DNA of 64,000 nucleotides from Lachnospiraceae bacterium (GTDB lineage Bacteria > Bacillota > Clostridia > Lachnospirales > Lachnospiraceae), in the NCBI GenBank assembly GCA_015057525.1, contig SVEE01000001.1, forward strand, positions 124,001 to 188,000, in the 5' to 3' direction. Position numbers and translations under genes: made by a program. Positions 16,474 to 24,463 of this stretch are shown here, one piece after another; the first letter of the stretch is position 1, and every line of letters starts with the position of its first letter. The notes under the pieces are model-generated. The model made no database searches and was not told the origin of the DNA. It saw only the letters and a program-made list of their open reading frames with translations.

Positions 16474-18546
16474 ATGTATAGAACACTATTCTGTAACGAC
16501 ATACGTGATGAACATGTGGGCAGTACAGTTTCTCTTGCTGGCTGGGTTGATGTTGTTCGTGATCACGGTGGAGTTATCTTTATCGATTTGCGTGACTATA
16601 CAGGTGTAACGCAGGTTGTTGTCCATGATGAGGAATTACTTAAAAATGTAAACCGTGAAACAGTTATTTCTGTTACCGGTGTTGTAAATAAACGTGATGA
16701 AGAAACGGTTAATCCTAAGATTGAAACAGGTTATGTAGAGCTTGTGGCAGATACACTTCAGGTACTTGGAAAGAGCCACAACATGTTACCTTTTGAGGTT
16801 AGAGCATCACACCTTAGCAAGGATGAGCTTCGTCTCAAATATCGTTATCTTGATCTTCGTAACCCTAAGAATCATGACAACATAGTTATGAGATCAAAGA
16901 TAATTCGCCATATGCGTAATAAGATGGAGTCACTTGGTTTCCTTGATATGCAGACTCCTATTCTTACAGCTTCTTCACCAGAGGGTGCCAGAGATTTCTT
17001 AGTACCTAGCCGTAAGCATCCTGGTAAGTTCTATGCATTGCCTCAGGCACCACAGCAGTTTAAACAGCTTCTTATGGTGTCAGGATTTGACAGATATTTC
17101 CAGGTAGCTCCTTGTTTTAGAGATGAGGATGCAAGAGCTGACCGTTCACCTGGTGAGTTCTACCAGCTTGACTTTGAGATGGCTTTCGCAACTCAGGAAG
17201 AAGTTCTTGATGTATGTGAGGATGTTATCTACGATACATTTACTTCATTTACAGAGAAGAAGGTTACTCCAAAGCCTTTCCGTCGTATCACATACGCTGA
17301 GGCTATGATGAAATATGGTTCAGATAAGCCAGACCTTCGTAACCCTCTTATTATCTGTGACCTTACAGATTTCTTCGCAGATGTTGACTTCCCTGCATTT
17401 AAGGGTAAGCCGGTAAGAGGTATTGTTGCTAACTGTCAGGGAAAATCTAAGAAGTTCTTCGAAGATTCATTAAAGTTTGCTACTTCACCAGAGGTAGGAC
17501 TTGGCGGTCTTGGTTATATTACACTTAAGGAAGGCGTATTTGCCGGTCCTATTGCTAAGTTCTTAAGCGATGCTAAGAAGGCAGAGATTATAGAGTTAAC
17601 AGGTGTGAAAGAGGGAGAGACACTCTTCTTCATCTGTGACGACAAGAAGAATGATACAGAGAAGAAGGCTGGTCATATTCGTTCATGGCTTGCAAGAAAA
17701 GAGCAGCTTGATTTGATTCGTGATGACGCTTTCGAATTCTGCTTCATAGTAGATTTCCCAATGTACGAAATTGACGAGGAGACAGGAGATACAATATTTA
17801 CTCACAACCCATTCTCTATGCCTCAGGGTGGAATGGATGCACTTTTAGGTGATGACCCAACAGAGATTTTAGCTTATCAGTATGACCTTGTATGTAACGG
17901 TATCGAGCTTGCATCAGGTGCAGTTCGTAACCATGACATTGATATAATGAAGAAGGCATTTGAAATTGCCGGATATACAGAGGATGAGTTAAAGAGCAGA
18001 TTTAATGCACTTTACACTGCATTCCAGTACGGTGCACCACCACATGCCGGTATGGCTCCTGGTATCGACCGTACAGTTATGCTTCTCACAGATGAAGAGA
18101 AGATTATGGAGGTTATTGCATTCCCACTTAACGGAAATGCTCAGGACTTATTGCTTGGTGCTCCTAGTGAGGTTACAAATCAGCAGCTTGAGGATGTACA
18201 CCTTCTTGGAAACAGTAGTGCCCTTGTTGCAAGAGGTCTTACAACAGGTGGCAAGCAGCGCAGTGAAAAGCGTGCAACCTTCTCTAACGACCAGCAGCTT
18301 AATCAGCTTTCTTTGACTGAGGTTGAAGAAAATAACATGCAGGACATTTTCAAGATGATGAAGGAGCACGAGGATGCTCTTAAAGACATTGATACTGAAA
18401 ATGTTGAAGAGATGATATATGTTATGCCTATGACAAATGTTCTTCGTGAGGACGCAAGAAACCAGCAGTTTGCTAAAGAGGACCTCTTAAAGGGTGCTCC
18501 TGAGCGTAGTGAAGACAGTTGGCAGGTGCCACGACTTGTAAAGTGA
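16474..18546 (+). CDS. aspS: Aspartyl-tRNA synthetase fused to GatC
   Basis: 690 residues against ~590 for a normal bacterial AspRS. Residues 1 to ~575 hold the anticodon-binding OB fold, the amino-acid pocket (LPQAPQQFKQL), motif 2 FRDEDARADRSPGEF, the bacterial GAD insertion and motif 3 PGIDRTVMLL. From ~600 to 690 the sequence reads as GatC: LNQLSLTEVEE, a central helix, DIDTENVEEMIYVMPMTNVLRED and PERSEDSWQVPRLVK. No separate gatC lies before gatA. The fusion would couple tRNA(Asn) mischarging to the amidotransferase, as in a covalent transamidosome. The enzyme is presumably non-discriminating, by context. Confidence 0.93.
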   Translation: MYRTLFCNDIRDEHVGSTVSLAGWVDVVRDHGGVIFIDLRDYTGVTQVVVHDEELLKNVNRETVISVTGVVNKRDEETVNPKIETGYVELVADTLQVLGKSHNMLPFEVRASHLSKDELRLKYRYLDLRNPKNHDNIVMRSKIIRHMRNKMESLGFLDMQTPILTASSPEGARDFLVPSRKHPGKFYALPQAPQQFKQLLMVSGFDRYFQVAPCFRDEDARADRSPGEFYQLDFEMAFATQEEVLDVCEDVIYDTFTSFTEKKVTPKPFRRITYAEAMMKYGSDKPDLRNPLIICDLTDFFADVDFPAFKGKPVRGIVANCQGKSKKFFEDSLKFATSPEVGLGGLGYITLKEGVFAGPIAKFLSDAKKAEIIELTGVKEGETLFFICDDKKNDTEKKAGHIRSWLARKEQLDLIRDDAFEFCFIVDFPMYEIDEETGDTIFTHNPFSMPQGGMDALLGDDPTEILAYQYDLVCNGIELASGAVRNHDIDIMKKAFEIAGYTEDELKSRFNALYTAFQYGAPPHAGMAPGIDRTVMLLTDEEKIMEVIAFPLNGNAQDLLLGAPSEVTNQQLEDVHLLGNSSALVARGLTTGGKQRSEKRATFSNDQQLNQLSLTEVEENNMQDIFKMMKEHEDALKDIDTENVEEMIYVMPMTNVLREDARNQQFAKEDLLKGAPERSEDSWQVPRLVK

Positions 18547-18556
18547 GGTGCGTAAG

Positions 18557-19741
18557 ATGAAATATTATTCAATTAAATTAGCTGACAATGGAAATATAGC
18601 AGTTGACGATACAATCCTTGTTAAGGATGCTCAGTCAGCAGCAGGTTCTCATATATTGGAAGGCTTCAAGCCTTTGTTTAGTGCTGAAGCAGTTACACGT
18701 CTTGAAAAAGCAGGCTATGTTGTTGCAGGAAAAACTCATGTAGGTGAGTTTGGTCTTGACCTTGTAGGTGAGTTTTCTTACTACGCAGAAAAGGAAGATG
18801 AGCTTAAGGGTGCGGCAGCAGAATTAATAGCTAAGGGCGAAGTAAAGGCAGCACTTGGTGTTGATATGAACGGAGCTACACGTCGTAGTGCAGCTCTTTC
18901 AGGAGTAGATTTCCTTAAACCAACTTATGGAACAGTTTCACGTTACGGAATCATTTCCTGTGCATCATCTGGTGAGCAGTTAGGTGTTTATGCCGGTGAT
19001 GTTGATGGTATCAAGGATGTTATGGACGTTATTGCAGGACATGATGAAAAGGATGGAACAAGTCTTAAGGATGAGAAGTATAACTACAGCACAGAAGAAG
19101 CAGTTGCAGGTAAAAAGGTGTGTGTAGTTAAAGAGTTACTTGATAAGGTAGACGAGGATGTTAAGAAGGATATTCTTGCATATGCAGATAAGCTTCGTCA
19201 GGCAGGTGTTACTGTAGAGGAAGTTTCCCTTGATTTCTTTGATGTAGCAAATACTACATGGCAGATTCTCATGACTGCTGAGACATGTAATAATGTTTCT
19301 CGTTACGACGGAGTTAAGTACGGCTTCCGTGCAGAGAATTACAAAAATATCGATGAGTTATATGTAAATACAAGAACTGAAGGATTTAACTTCCTTACTA
19401 AGGCAGTAATTCTTTACGGTTCAGATGTACTTTCTAAAAACCGTTATGATGATTGCTTCGGTAAATCGCTTAAGGTTAGACGTGTTATTTCTGATAAATT
19501 TGCTTCGCTTATGGAAAAATATGACGCAGTTCTTACTCCAGTGTGCAGCAAGAAATCATATGTTACATATGAGATAGATGAAGCCTTCAAGAAGGTTTTT
19601 GATGAGAGCGTATTTACAGCAGTTCCTAACCTTATAGGTGTCCCTGCACTTGTAAGCGGTGGTGCACAGCTTATGGGTAAGGCTTTCTCTGAAAGCACAT
19701 TACTTAGCTTAGCTAAAAGTATTGAAAAGGGAGGTAACTAA
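18557..19741 (+). CDS. GatA-like amidase-fold protein lacking the catalytic serines
   Basis: ATG 18557 follows GAGGTG overlapping the previous stop. The 394-residue protein is ~90 shorter than GatA and lacks the N-terminal helical domain. Post-catalytic GatA landmarks are clear: LKPTYGTVSRYGIISCASSGEQLG, IAGHDEKDGTS, CNNVSRYDGVKYGFRAEN, TRTEGF. The catalytic Lys equivalent is present (LVKDA, Lys23). The GGSSGGSA loop with the cis-Ser is replaced by DELKGAAAELIA, and the nucleophile in DTGGSIRQPA has become DMNGATRRSA (Ala107). It should therefore not hydrolyse glutamine. It may be a structural subunit, use another ammonia source, or have a new role beside a second true GatA. Confidence 0.85.
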   Translation: MKYYSIKLADNGNIAVDDTILVKDAQSAAGSHILEGFKPLFSAEAVTRLEKAGYVVAGKTHVGEFGLDLVGEFSYYAEKEDELKGAAAELIAKGEVKAALGVDMNGATRRSAALSGVDFLKPTYGTVSRYGIISCASSGEQLGVYAGDVDGIKDVMDVIAGHDEKDGTSLKDEKYNYSTEEAVAGKKVCVVKELLDKVDEDVKKDILAYADKLRQAGVTVEEVSLDFFDVANTTWQILMTAETCNNVSRYDGVKYGFRAENYKNIDELYVNTRTEGFNFLTKAVILYGSDVLSKNRYDDCFGKSLKVRRVISDKFASLMEKYDAVLTPVCSKKSYVTYEIDEAFKKVFDESVFTAVPNLIGVPALVSGGAQLMGKAFSESTLLSLAKSIEKGGN

Positions 19742-19743
19742 GT

Positions 19744-21168
19744 ATGAAGTATGAACTTGTCATTGGACTTGAGACACATGTAGAGCTCAGTACCGAGTCT
19801 AAAATATTCTGTTCATGTGGTGGACATTCCGCTGCTAAGGAGCCAAATGATTGTGTATGTCCTGCATGCGCTGGTATGCCAGGTATGTTACCTGTAATGA
19901 ATAAGCGTGTAGTTGAGCTTGCAGTTACAGCAGGACTTATGCTTAACTGTGAGATTAGCAGATATACAACATTTGATAAGAAGAATTATTACTATCCAGA
20001 CCTTCCTTGTGCATATCAGATAACACAGCTTAATCATCCGATTTGTACAAATGGTCTTGTATCACTTAAAACTTCAGAGGGTACAAGAGATATTCGTATT
20101 AAGCAGATACATATGGAGGAGGATGCAGGTAAGCTTGTTCACGTAGGAAAGGCTTCACTTGTTGACTTTAACCGTACAAGTGTACCTCTTATTGAGATTG
20201 TTACACAGCCTGATTTTAGAAGTGCAGAAGAGGTTTTAGTATACCTTAATAAGCTTAAGACAATGTTCCGTTCAGGTGGAATATCTGAGTGTGAAGAAGG
20301 CGCTATGCGTTGTGACGTTAATATATCAGTTAGACCTGAAGGCAGCGAGGAATTTGGTGTACGTACTGAGATTAAGAACATGGCTTCATTTGAGGCTATT
20401 GAGCGTGCAATTCGCTATGAGTCTCAGCGTCACATGGATGCTATTGAGTTTGAGACAGAGGAACTGGTTCAGGAAACTAGACGTTTTGATGATGTAAGCG
20501 GCAAAACATTTGCAATGCGTAACAAGGAAACAGAGGCTGATTACCGTTACTTCCCAGATGCAAACCTTATGCCAATCATCATTGATGACGAGTGGTTAGA
20601 GAAGATTAAGGCTGCTAAACCAGTTGAAATAGATGAGAAAGCAGAGTACTACAGAGAAGCTGGTATTTCTGAAAAAGAAATCGATATGCTTATACACAAC
20701 CACAATGTGAGCAAGCTTCTTGACGATGTTGTTGCAATGGGTTGTGATGCTAAGAATGTTGCAGGCTGGATTCTTACAGACTGTGTAGGTATTCTTCGTA
20801 AGAACGGTAAGCTCATTGGTGAACTTGAAATTTCCTCAGATGACCTTGGCGCAATTATCAAGATGGTAGACAGCGGTGATGTCAACAGAATGAGTGGTAG
20901 AAAGATTCTCACAGCTGTCATTGAGGAAGGTGTTGATCCAGTTGCATACTGTAAGGAAAATGCCCTTGATACTAAGGTAGATACTTCTACAATCGAGAGT
21001 ATTATGGATAAGGTATTTGCTGATAATGCCAAAGCTATTGAAGATTATAAGAATGGTAAGGTTAAGGCTAAGCAGGCACTCTTTGGTGCTTGTATGAGAG
21101 AGCTTAAGAACACAGCGGATACAGCAGTAATCAAGGAAATTCTTGACAAGAAGTTAGAAAATATATAA
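19744..21168 (+). CDS. gatB: Asp/Glu-tRNA amidotransferase subunit B
   Basis: Full-length GatB (474 residues), two bases after the gatA-like stop. The kinase-like cradle opens with YELVIGLETHVEL. The zinc site is intact (FCSCGGH ... DCVCPACAGMPG, two CxC/CxxC pairs). The ATP/Mg region KKNYYYPDLPCAYQITQ and IHMEEDAGK are conserved, as are the EIKNMASFEAIERAI segment and the C-terminal YqeY-like tail that grips the tRNA D-loop. GatB phosphorylates the mischarged aspartyl or glutamyl end and adds ammonia delivered from GatA. Its intactness beside a damaged GatA is the puzzle of this operon. Confidence 0.95.
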   Translation: MKYELVIGLETHVELSTESKIFCSCGGHSAAKEPNDCVCPACAGMPGMLPVMNKRVVELAVTAGLMLNCEISRYTTFDKKNYYYPDLPCAYQITQLNHPICTNGLVSLKTSEGTRDIRIKQIHMEEDAGKLVHVGKASLVDFNRTSVPLIEIVTQPDFRSAEEVLVYLNKLKTMFRSGGISECEEGAMRCDVNISVRPEGSEEFGVRTEIKNMASFEAIERAIRYESQRHMDAIEFETEELVQETRRFDDVSGKTFAMRNKETEADYRYFPDANLMPIIIDDEWLEKIKAAKPVEIDEKAEYYREAGISEKEIDMLIHNHNVSKLLDDVVAMGCDAKNVAGWILTDCVGILRKNGKLIGELEISSDDLGAIIKMVDSGDVNRMSGRKILTAVIEEGVDPVAYCKENALDTKVDTSTIESIMDKVFADNAKAIEDYKNGKVKAKQALFGACMRELKNTADTAVIKEILDKKLENI

Positions 21169-21174
21169 AAAAAT

Positions 21175-21224
21175 AAAAAAATACCACAACTACTTGACAA
21201 TACAAAGTAGCTGTGGTATTTTTT
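21175..21224. terminator. Bidirectional terminator after gatB
   Basis: AAAAAATACCACA-CTACTT pairs with AGTAG-TGTGGTATTTTTT. The loop and inner stem are also one of two 21-bp repeats that probably serve as PadR operators. Confidence 0.85.
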
Positions 21225-21253
21225 ATACATAGCTACTTGATAATACAAAGTAG
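21190..21253 (+). promoter_or_regulatory. Paired 21-bp palindromic repeats, likely PadR operators and promoter
   Basis: Two copies of CTACTTGAYAATACAAAGTAG (21190-21210 and 21233-21253, one base different) start 43 bp apart, close to four helical turns. Each holds a -35-like TTGACA or TTGATA. The second is followed 17 bp later by AAATAT and then, after ~50 bp, the padR start. Interrupted palindromes of the ACTTTGTATT type are typical targets of autoregulating PadR proteins. Confidence 0.6.
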
Positions 21254-21310
21254 TTATAGAAATATGCATATTTAGGAAACTATACATTTAATCGTATATA
21301 GGAGGTTTGT

Positions 21311-21637
21311 ATGGATGATACACAATTAATGAAGGGCATACTGGAGGGCTGTGTGCTGTCCGTTATTGCCAGGGGGGAAACTTACGGATACGAGATACTT
21401 ACCGAGATGGAGGCTGTTGGGTTTGACGACCTTGGGGAAGGTACATTATACCCGGTTCTCACAAGACTTGATAAGAATGGATTTATCTCATGTAGGAAGG
21501 CCAAGTCGCCACTTGGACCTATCAGGAAATATTACACCATAACTGATACAGGGAAAGAGCGATTAGAAGGTTTCAAAGAAAACTACAGAAAGATATCAGA
21601 GAGCACCAATAGAGTTTTATTTGGTGAAGAAAAATAA
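21311..21637 (+). CDS. PadR-family transcriptional regulator
   Basis: A 108-residue winged-helix protein with the PadR core: LKGILEGCVLSVIARGETYGYEI, LGEGTLYPVLTRLDKNGFI, and the wing SPLGPIRKYYTITDTGKERL. The C-terminal dimerisation part is short, as in PadR subfamily 2 (LmrR-like). These are usually repressors released by small hydrophobic molecules. It is the first gene of a small operon and probably represses itself through the upstream repeats. Confidence 0.92.
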   Translation: MDDTQLMKGILEGCVLSVIARGETYGYEILTEMEAVGFDDLGEGTLYPVLTRLDKNGFISCRKAKSPLGPIRKYYTITDTGKERLEGFKENYRKISESTNRVLFGEEK

Positions 21638-21651
21638 GGGGGATGAGAGAT

Positions 21652-22755
21652 ATGTTAGATACTTTAGCTATGGGAAACATGCTTAGTGGTGAATACAAAG
21701 AAGCTTTTCAAAAAATTGATTTATATGGTAGCATGAATAATGTTAATGTAGATGTATATGAGGATAGAATGCTCAATCTTTACGATATGTTCACAGCTGC
21801 ACAAAGTGAGGAAAAGCCAGTTGATAAGATTATTGGTAAGGACATAGAGGCATTTTGCCAGGACTATTTTAAGGTATATGAGAAAAGTTATCCTATAAAA
21901 AAGGTGATTGGAAGAATTGCATATTTGTCCATGATTATGTTTATTTTTTCTGCTATAGAGATTTTATGGCAGATAGATGAAGGCATAAAGTTAAATGATA
22001 TGAAGGTTGACATAATTCCATTTTTAGTGGGATGTGGAGTTGGAACAATATTGCTTGTGTTATGTAAACTTGCAACTAAGAACCTAATTTTTAAGAATAA
22101 TAAGATTAAGCCTATGTTTTATTATATATTTATCTTGTTGTTTATTATAATTGGTATAGTTATAGCTAATAAATTTTTGGGTGATTATGCAGTAGACTTG
22201 CCACTTCTTCCTGTGTTAATTGTGTCAGGTGTATTTTCCTTTGTATATTATGGTGTGACTGCTATAGTAAGATATAAGAAAACAGGCACAATCAGCAAAA
22301 TGACTAAAGCCGACAAGGCTGAAAGAAAAGAATTTGATAAGGAAATTGAGTTCCAGTCAGGAGTTAAGGAATCAGCTCAAATAATGGCTAAACGCTTCGA
22401 GAAGCTTAGAAAAAAGAATGAGAAAAAGGGAAAGCCCGAGTATACCTATAAAGAATTTACAAAGGTTATAGTGGACGAAGCAAAGTATACTGGGGTGTAC
22501 AATCTGATAATGATTTTAATTTTTGTAACTGCAACTGTAGTACCTGCTGTGAAATCTTGTTTAGCAGGTGAATATGTGGAGGGTGGACTTTATGCAGGTA
22601 TATTTGGAACTCTTATGTTCTTTGTAGCTAGGCTGATGGTGAAATCCTTAAATGAGGTGAAGAGGGAAAATTTACATGTCTTAAAAGAGTGTGAGGAACA
22701 AGGGATTGATGTAATAGAATACAATAAACGTATTAATGAATCAGACGAAAACTAA
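21652..22755 (+). CDS. PadR-associated multi-spanning membrane protein (DUF1048-like N-terminus)
   Basis: The start is uncertain: ATG 21643 sits against AAGGGGG, while ATG 21652 has better spacing. About 367 residues. The N-terminal soluble part (YEDRMLNLYDMF ... IIGKDIEAFCQDYF) resembles DUF1048 proteins, which are commonly encoded right after padR. Six or so membrane helices follow in two groups (about residues 85-215 and 285-330), separated by a charged cytoplasmic stretch with KADKAERKEF. The role is unknown; transport or membrane stress are the usual guesses for padR partners. Confidence 0.6.
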   Translation: MLDTLAMGNMLSGEYKEAFQKIDLYGSMNNVNVDVYEDRMLNLYDMFTAAQSEEKPVDKIIGKDIEAFCQDYFKVYEKSYPIKKVIGRIAYLSMIMFIFSAIEILWQIDEGIKLNDMKVDIIPFLVGCGVGTILLVLCKLATKNLIFKNNKIKPMFYYIFILLFIIIGIVIANKFLGDYAVDLPLLPVLIVSGVFSFVYYGVTAIVRYKKTGTISKMTKADKAERKEFDKEIEFQSGVKESAQIMAKRFEKLRKKNEKKGKPEYTYKEFTKVIVDEAKYTGVYNLIMILIFVTATVVPAVKSCLAGEYVEGGLYAGIFGTLMFFVARLMVKSLNEVKRENLHVLKECEEQGIDVIEYNKRINESDEN

Positions 22756-22790
22756 AATTTTTACAAATATACATAGGAAGGAGTCTTTTT

Positions 22791-23003
22791 ATGTTCATGC
22801 CAGATGACAATACATTTAATGATATAAGAGAGAAGTCTCTTATGCAGTGGCTTCAAGAAATGGAACAGCATGAAGATATAGCTGTCAAAGGTGGAGTAAA
22901 GCTTTGTAGAGAATATATCAATCATCTTGAAACAAAAATTAAAAGATTAGAGGATGAAAATCAGCTTAAGAACCAATATTTGAAAAAAATTAAAGAAAAA
23001 TAA
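22791..23003 (+). CDS. Small coiled-coil protein, unknown function
   Basis: 70 residues behind AAGGAG. The first half (FNDIREKSLMQWLQEMEQHEDIAVKGGVKLC) is helical. The second half (YINHLETKIKRLEDENQLKNQYLKKIKEK) is a clear leucine-type coiled coil, so it probably oligomerises. It is followed at once by a terminator, making it the last gene of the padR transcript or its own unit. No family recognised. Confidence 0.65.
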   Translation: MFMPDDNTFNDIREKSLMQWLQEMEQHEDIAVKGGVKLCREYINHLETKIKRLEDENQLKNQYLKKIKEK

Positions 23004-23004
23004 A

Positions 23005-23034
23005 AAAATAGGTGCCTATTGGCATCTATTTTTA
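23005..23034 (+). terminator. Rho-independent terminator
   Basis: AAAATAGGTGCC and GGCATCTATTTTT form a stem with a 4-nt loop and one internal G-T pair, right after the coiled-coil gene. Confidence 0.8.
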
Positions 23035-23095
23035 TTGGAAATTTTCTATTAAAGTAATATAATAAAGGATAGAGGGTTTTTAAGGGGAGAAGGTT

Positions 23096-24451
23096 ATGGA
23101 TTATTTTAATCTTAAATTTCATAATACAACCATAAAGAATGAAATCTTTGCAGGTATTTCTCTTTTTATGGCTATGTCATATATTTTGGTGGTATGTCCG
23201 TCTATGTTGTCTGAAACAGGAATGGATTACAATGGTGTATTTCTTGCCACAGTTTTTGTATCGGGTATAACCACTATTATTTCTGCATTCTATACTAAAC
23301 TTCCAATTGCATTTGCACCAGGACTTGGCTTGGCTGGCATGTTTGTGGGCTTGGCTCTTGGTCCTGCTCAGGTTCATTGGAGTGTATTGCTTCTTGCCAC
23401 ATATGTGGGTGGAATAGTTGTTTGCGCCTTTGTTAGATTCGGCGTATATGACAAGATTATGGAAATAATGGATGTGGGTTTTAGAAGAATCATAATGTCG
23501 GGTGTTGGACTGGCTTTGTTTTTGTACGGATTTAGCACACTTGGTTTGCTTGAAAAAAAGAGAGGAATATATACTATTGGCGAGATAAAATGGTTCCCAT
23601 TACTTATCTGTATAATTAGCTTATGTGCAATGTACTACCTTAAAAAATATAACTTTAAAGGGTATATTCTTGGAGGCTTGGTAATTGCATATATCATGAG
23701 TATATGTGGGGATTTTTATTCCTCCTTCCAAAATACAGGTACTTCCATAAGCGAGTATTTTAGCAAAATATTTGATATCTCATACAGCATAAGAGATATT
23801 AAAAATGTTATGCTTTCATTTCCGTATATAGTTGATGTTTTTACAGAAAAAGAAGGATTTGTTCTCTTTGTTAATGCCGTATTTGTATTTGCCATGGGAC
23901 ATTTCTTTGATGCTATAGGAACTAATACATCATCTTTTGATGCTATCAATAACAATATAGATACAAGAGTGAAGGAGACAATAAGCTTAAAGAGAGCCAT
24001 CAATGCTGACGGTGTGGGTGGAATCATAAGTGGTCTTATGGGAACATCTGGAGTTACTACATATGCAGAATCACTTGTTGGTGTAGTAAGTGGAGGAAAG
24101 ACAGGTATTACTGCAATTACAACCGGATGTCTTTTCCTACTTAGCTTTTTCTTTGCACCACTATTTACTTCTATGCCTACATATGTTGCTGCACCTGCTC
24201 TTATTTATGTAGGTCTTTCTCTTGTGCTTAGATTTAAGGAGTTTGAGAAGAGCAATAAGATATTATTTGTCTTTGGTTTGCTGCTAATAACATATATCGG
24301 AGTTACATTTAATACAGGACATGCAGTGTTATATGGTCTTATCGCATATACACTTATAAAGATACTTATCTATAAAGAGAAGCCAGTGCGCAAATGGTGG
24401 ATTATTCTGATATTTGCAACGATTCATATCTGGTTAAATTACATTGTTTAA
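23096..24451 (+). CDS. AzgA/NCS2-type purine (guanine/hypoxanthine) permease
   Basis: 451 residues with 12-14 predicted membrane helices. Family marks are NEIFAGISLFMAMSYILVVCPSML at the N-terminus, the half-helix motif APGLGLAGMFVG, the acidic MGHFFDAIGTNTSSF in the centre, and GTSGVTTYAES. Members import guanine, hypoxanthine or adenine with protons. No purine riboswitch is visible in the 90-bp upstream spacer. The gene is 12 bp from a hybrid histidine kinase and appears co-transcribed with it, an unusual pairing. Confidence 0.88.
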   Translation: MDYFNLKFHNTTIKNEIFAGISLFMAMSYILVVCPSMLSETGMDYNGVFLATVFVSGITTIISAFYTKLPIAFAPGLGLAGMFVGLALGPAQVHWSVLLLATYVGGIVVCAFVRFGVYDKIMEIMDVGFRRIIMSGVGLALFLYGFSTLGLLEKKRGIYTIGEIKWFPLLICIISLCAMYYLKKYNFKGYILGGLVIAYIMSICGDFYSSFQNTGTSISEYFSKIFDISYSIRDIKNVMLSFPYIVDVFTEKEGFVLFVNAVFVFAMGHFFDAIGTNTSSFDAINNNIDTRVKETISLKRAINADGVGGIISGLMGTSGVTTYAESLVGVVSGGKTGITAITTGCLFLLSFFFAPLFTSMPTYVAAPALIYVGLSLVLRFKEFEKSNKILFVFGLLLITYIGVTFNTGHAVLYGLIAYTLIKILIYKEKPVRKWWIILIFATIHIWLNYIV

Positions 24452-24463
24452 GGAGGACGGGAT

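Noticed and set aside
23004-23095. Purine riboswitch before the purine permease gene
   Set aside because: The spacer is short, contains a terminator of the previous gene, and shows none of the conserved purine-aptamer bases.
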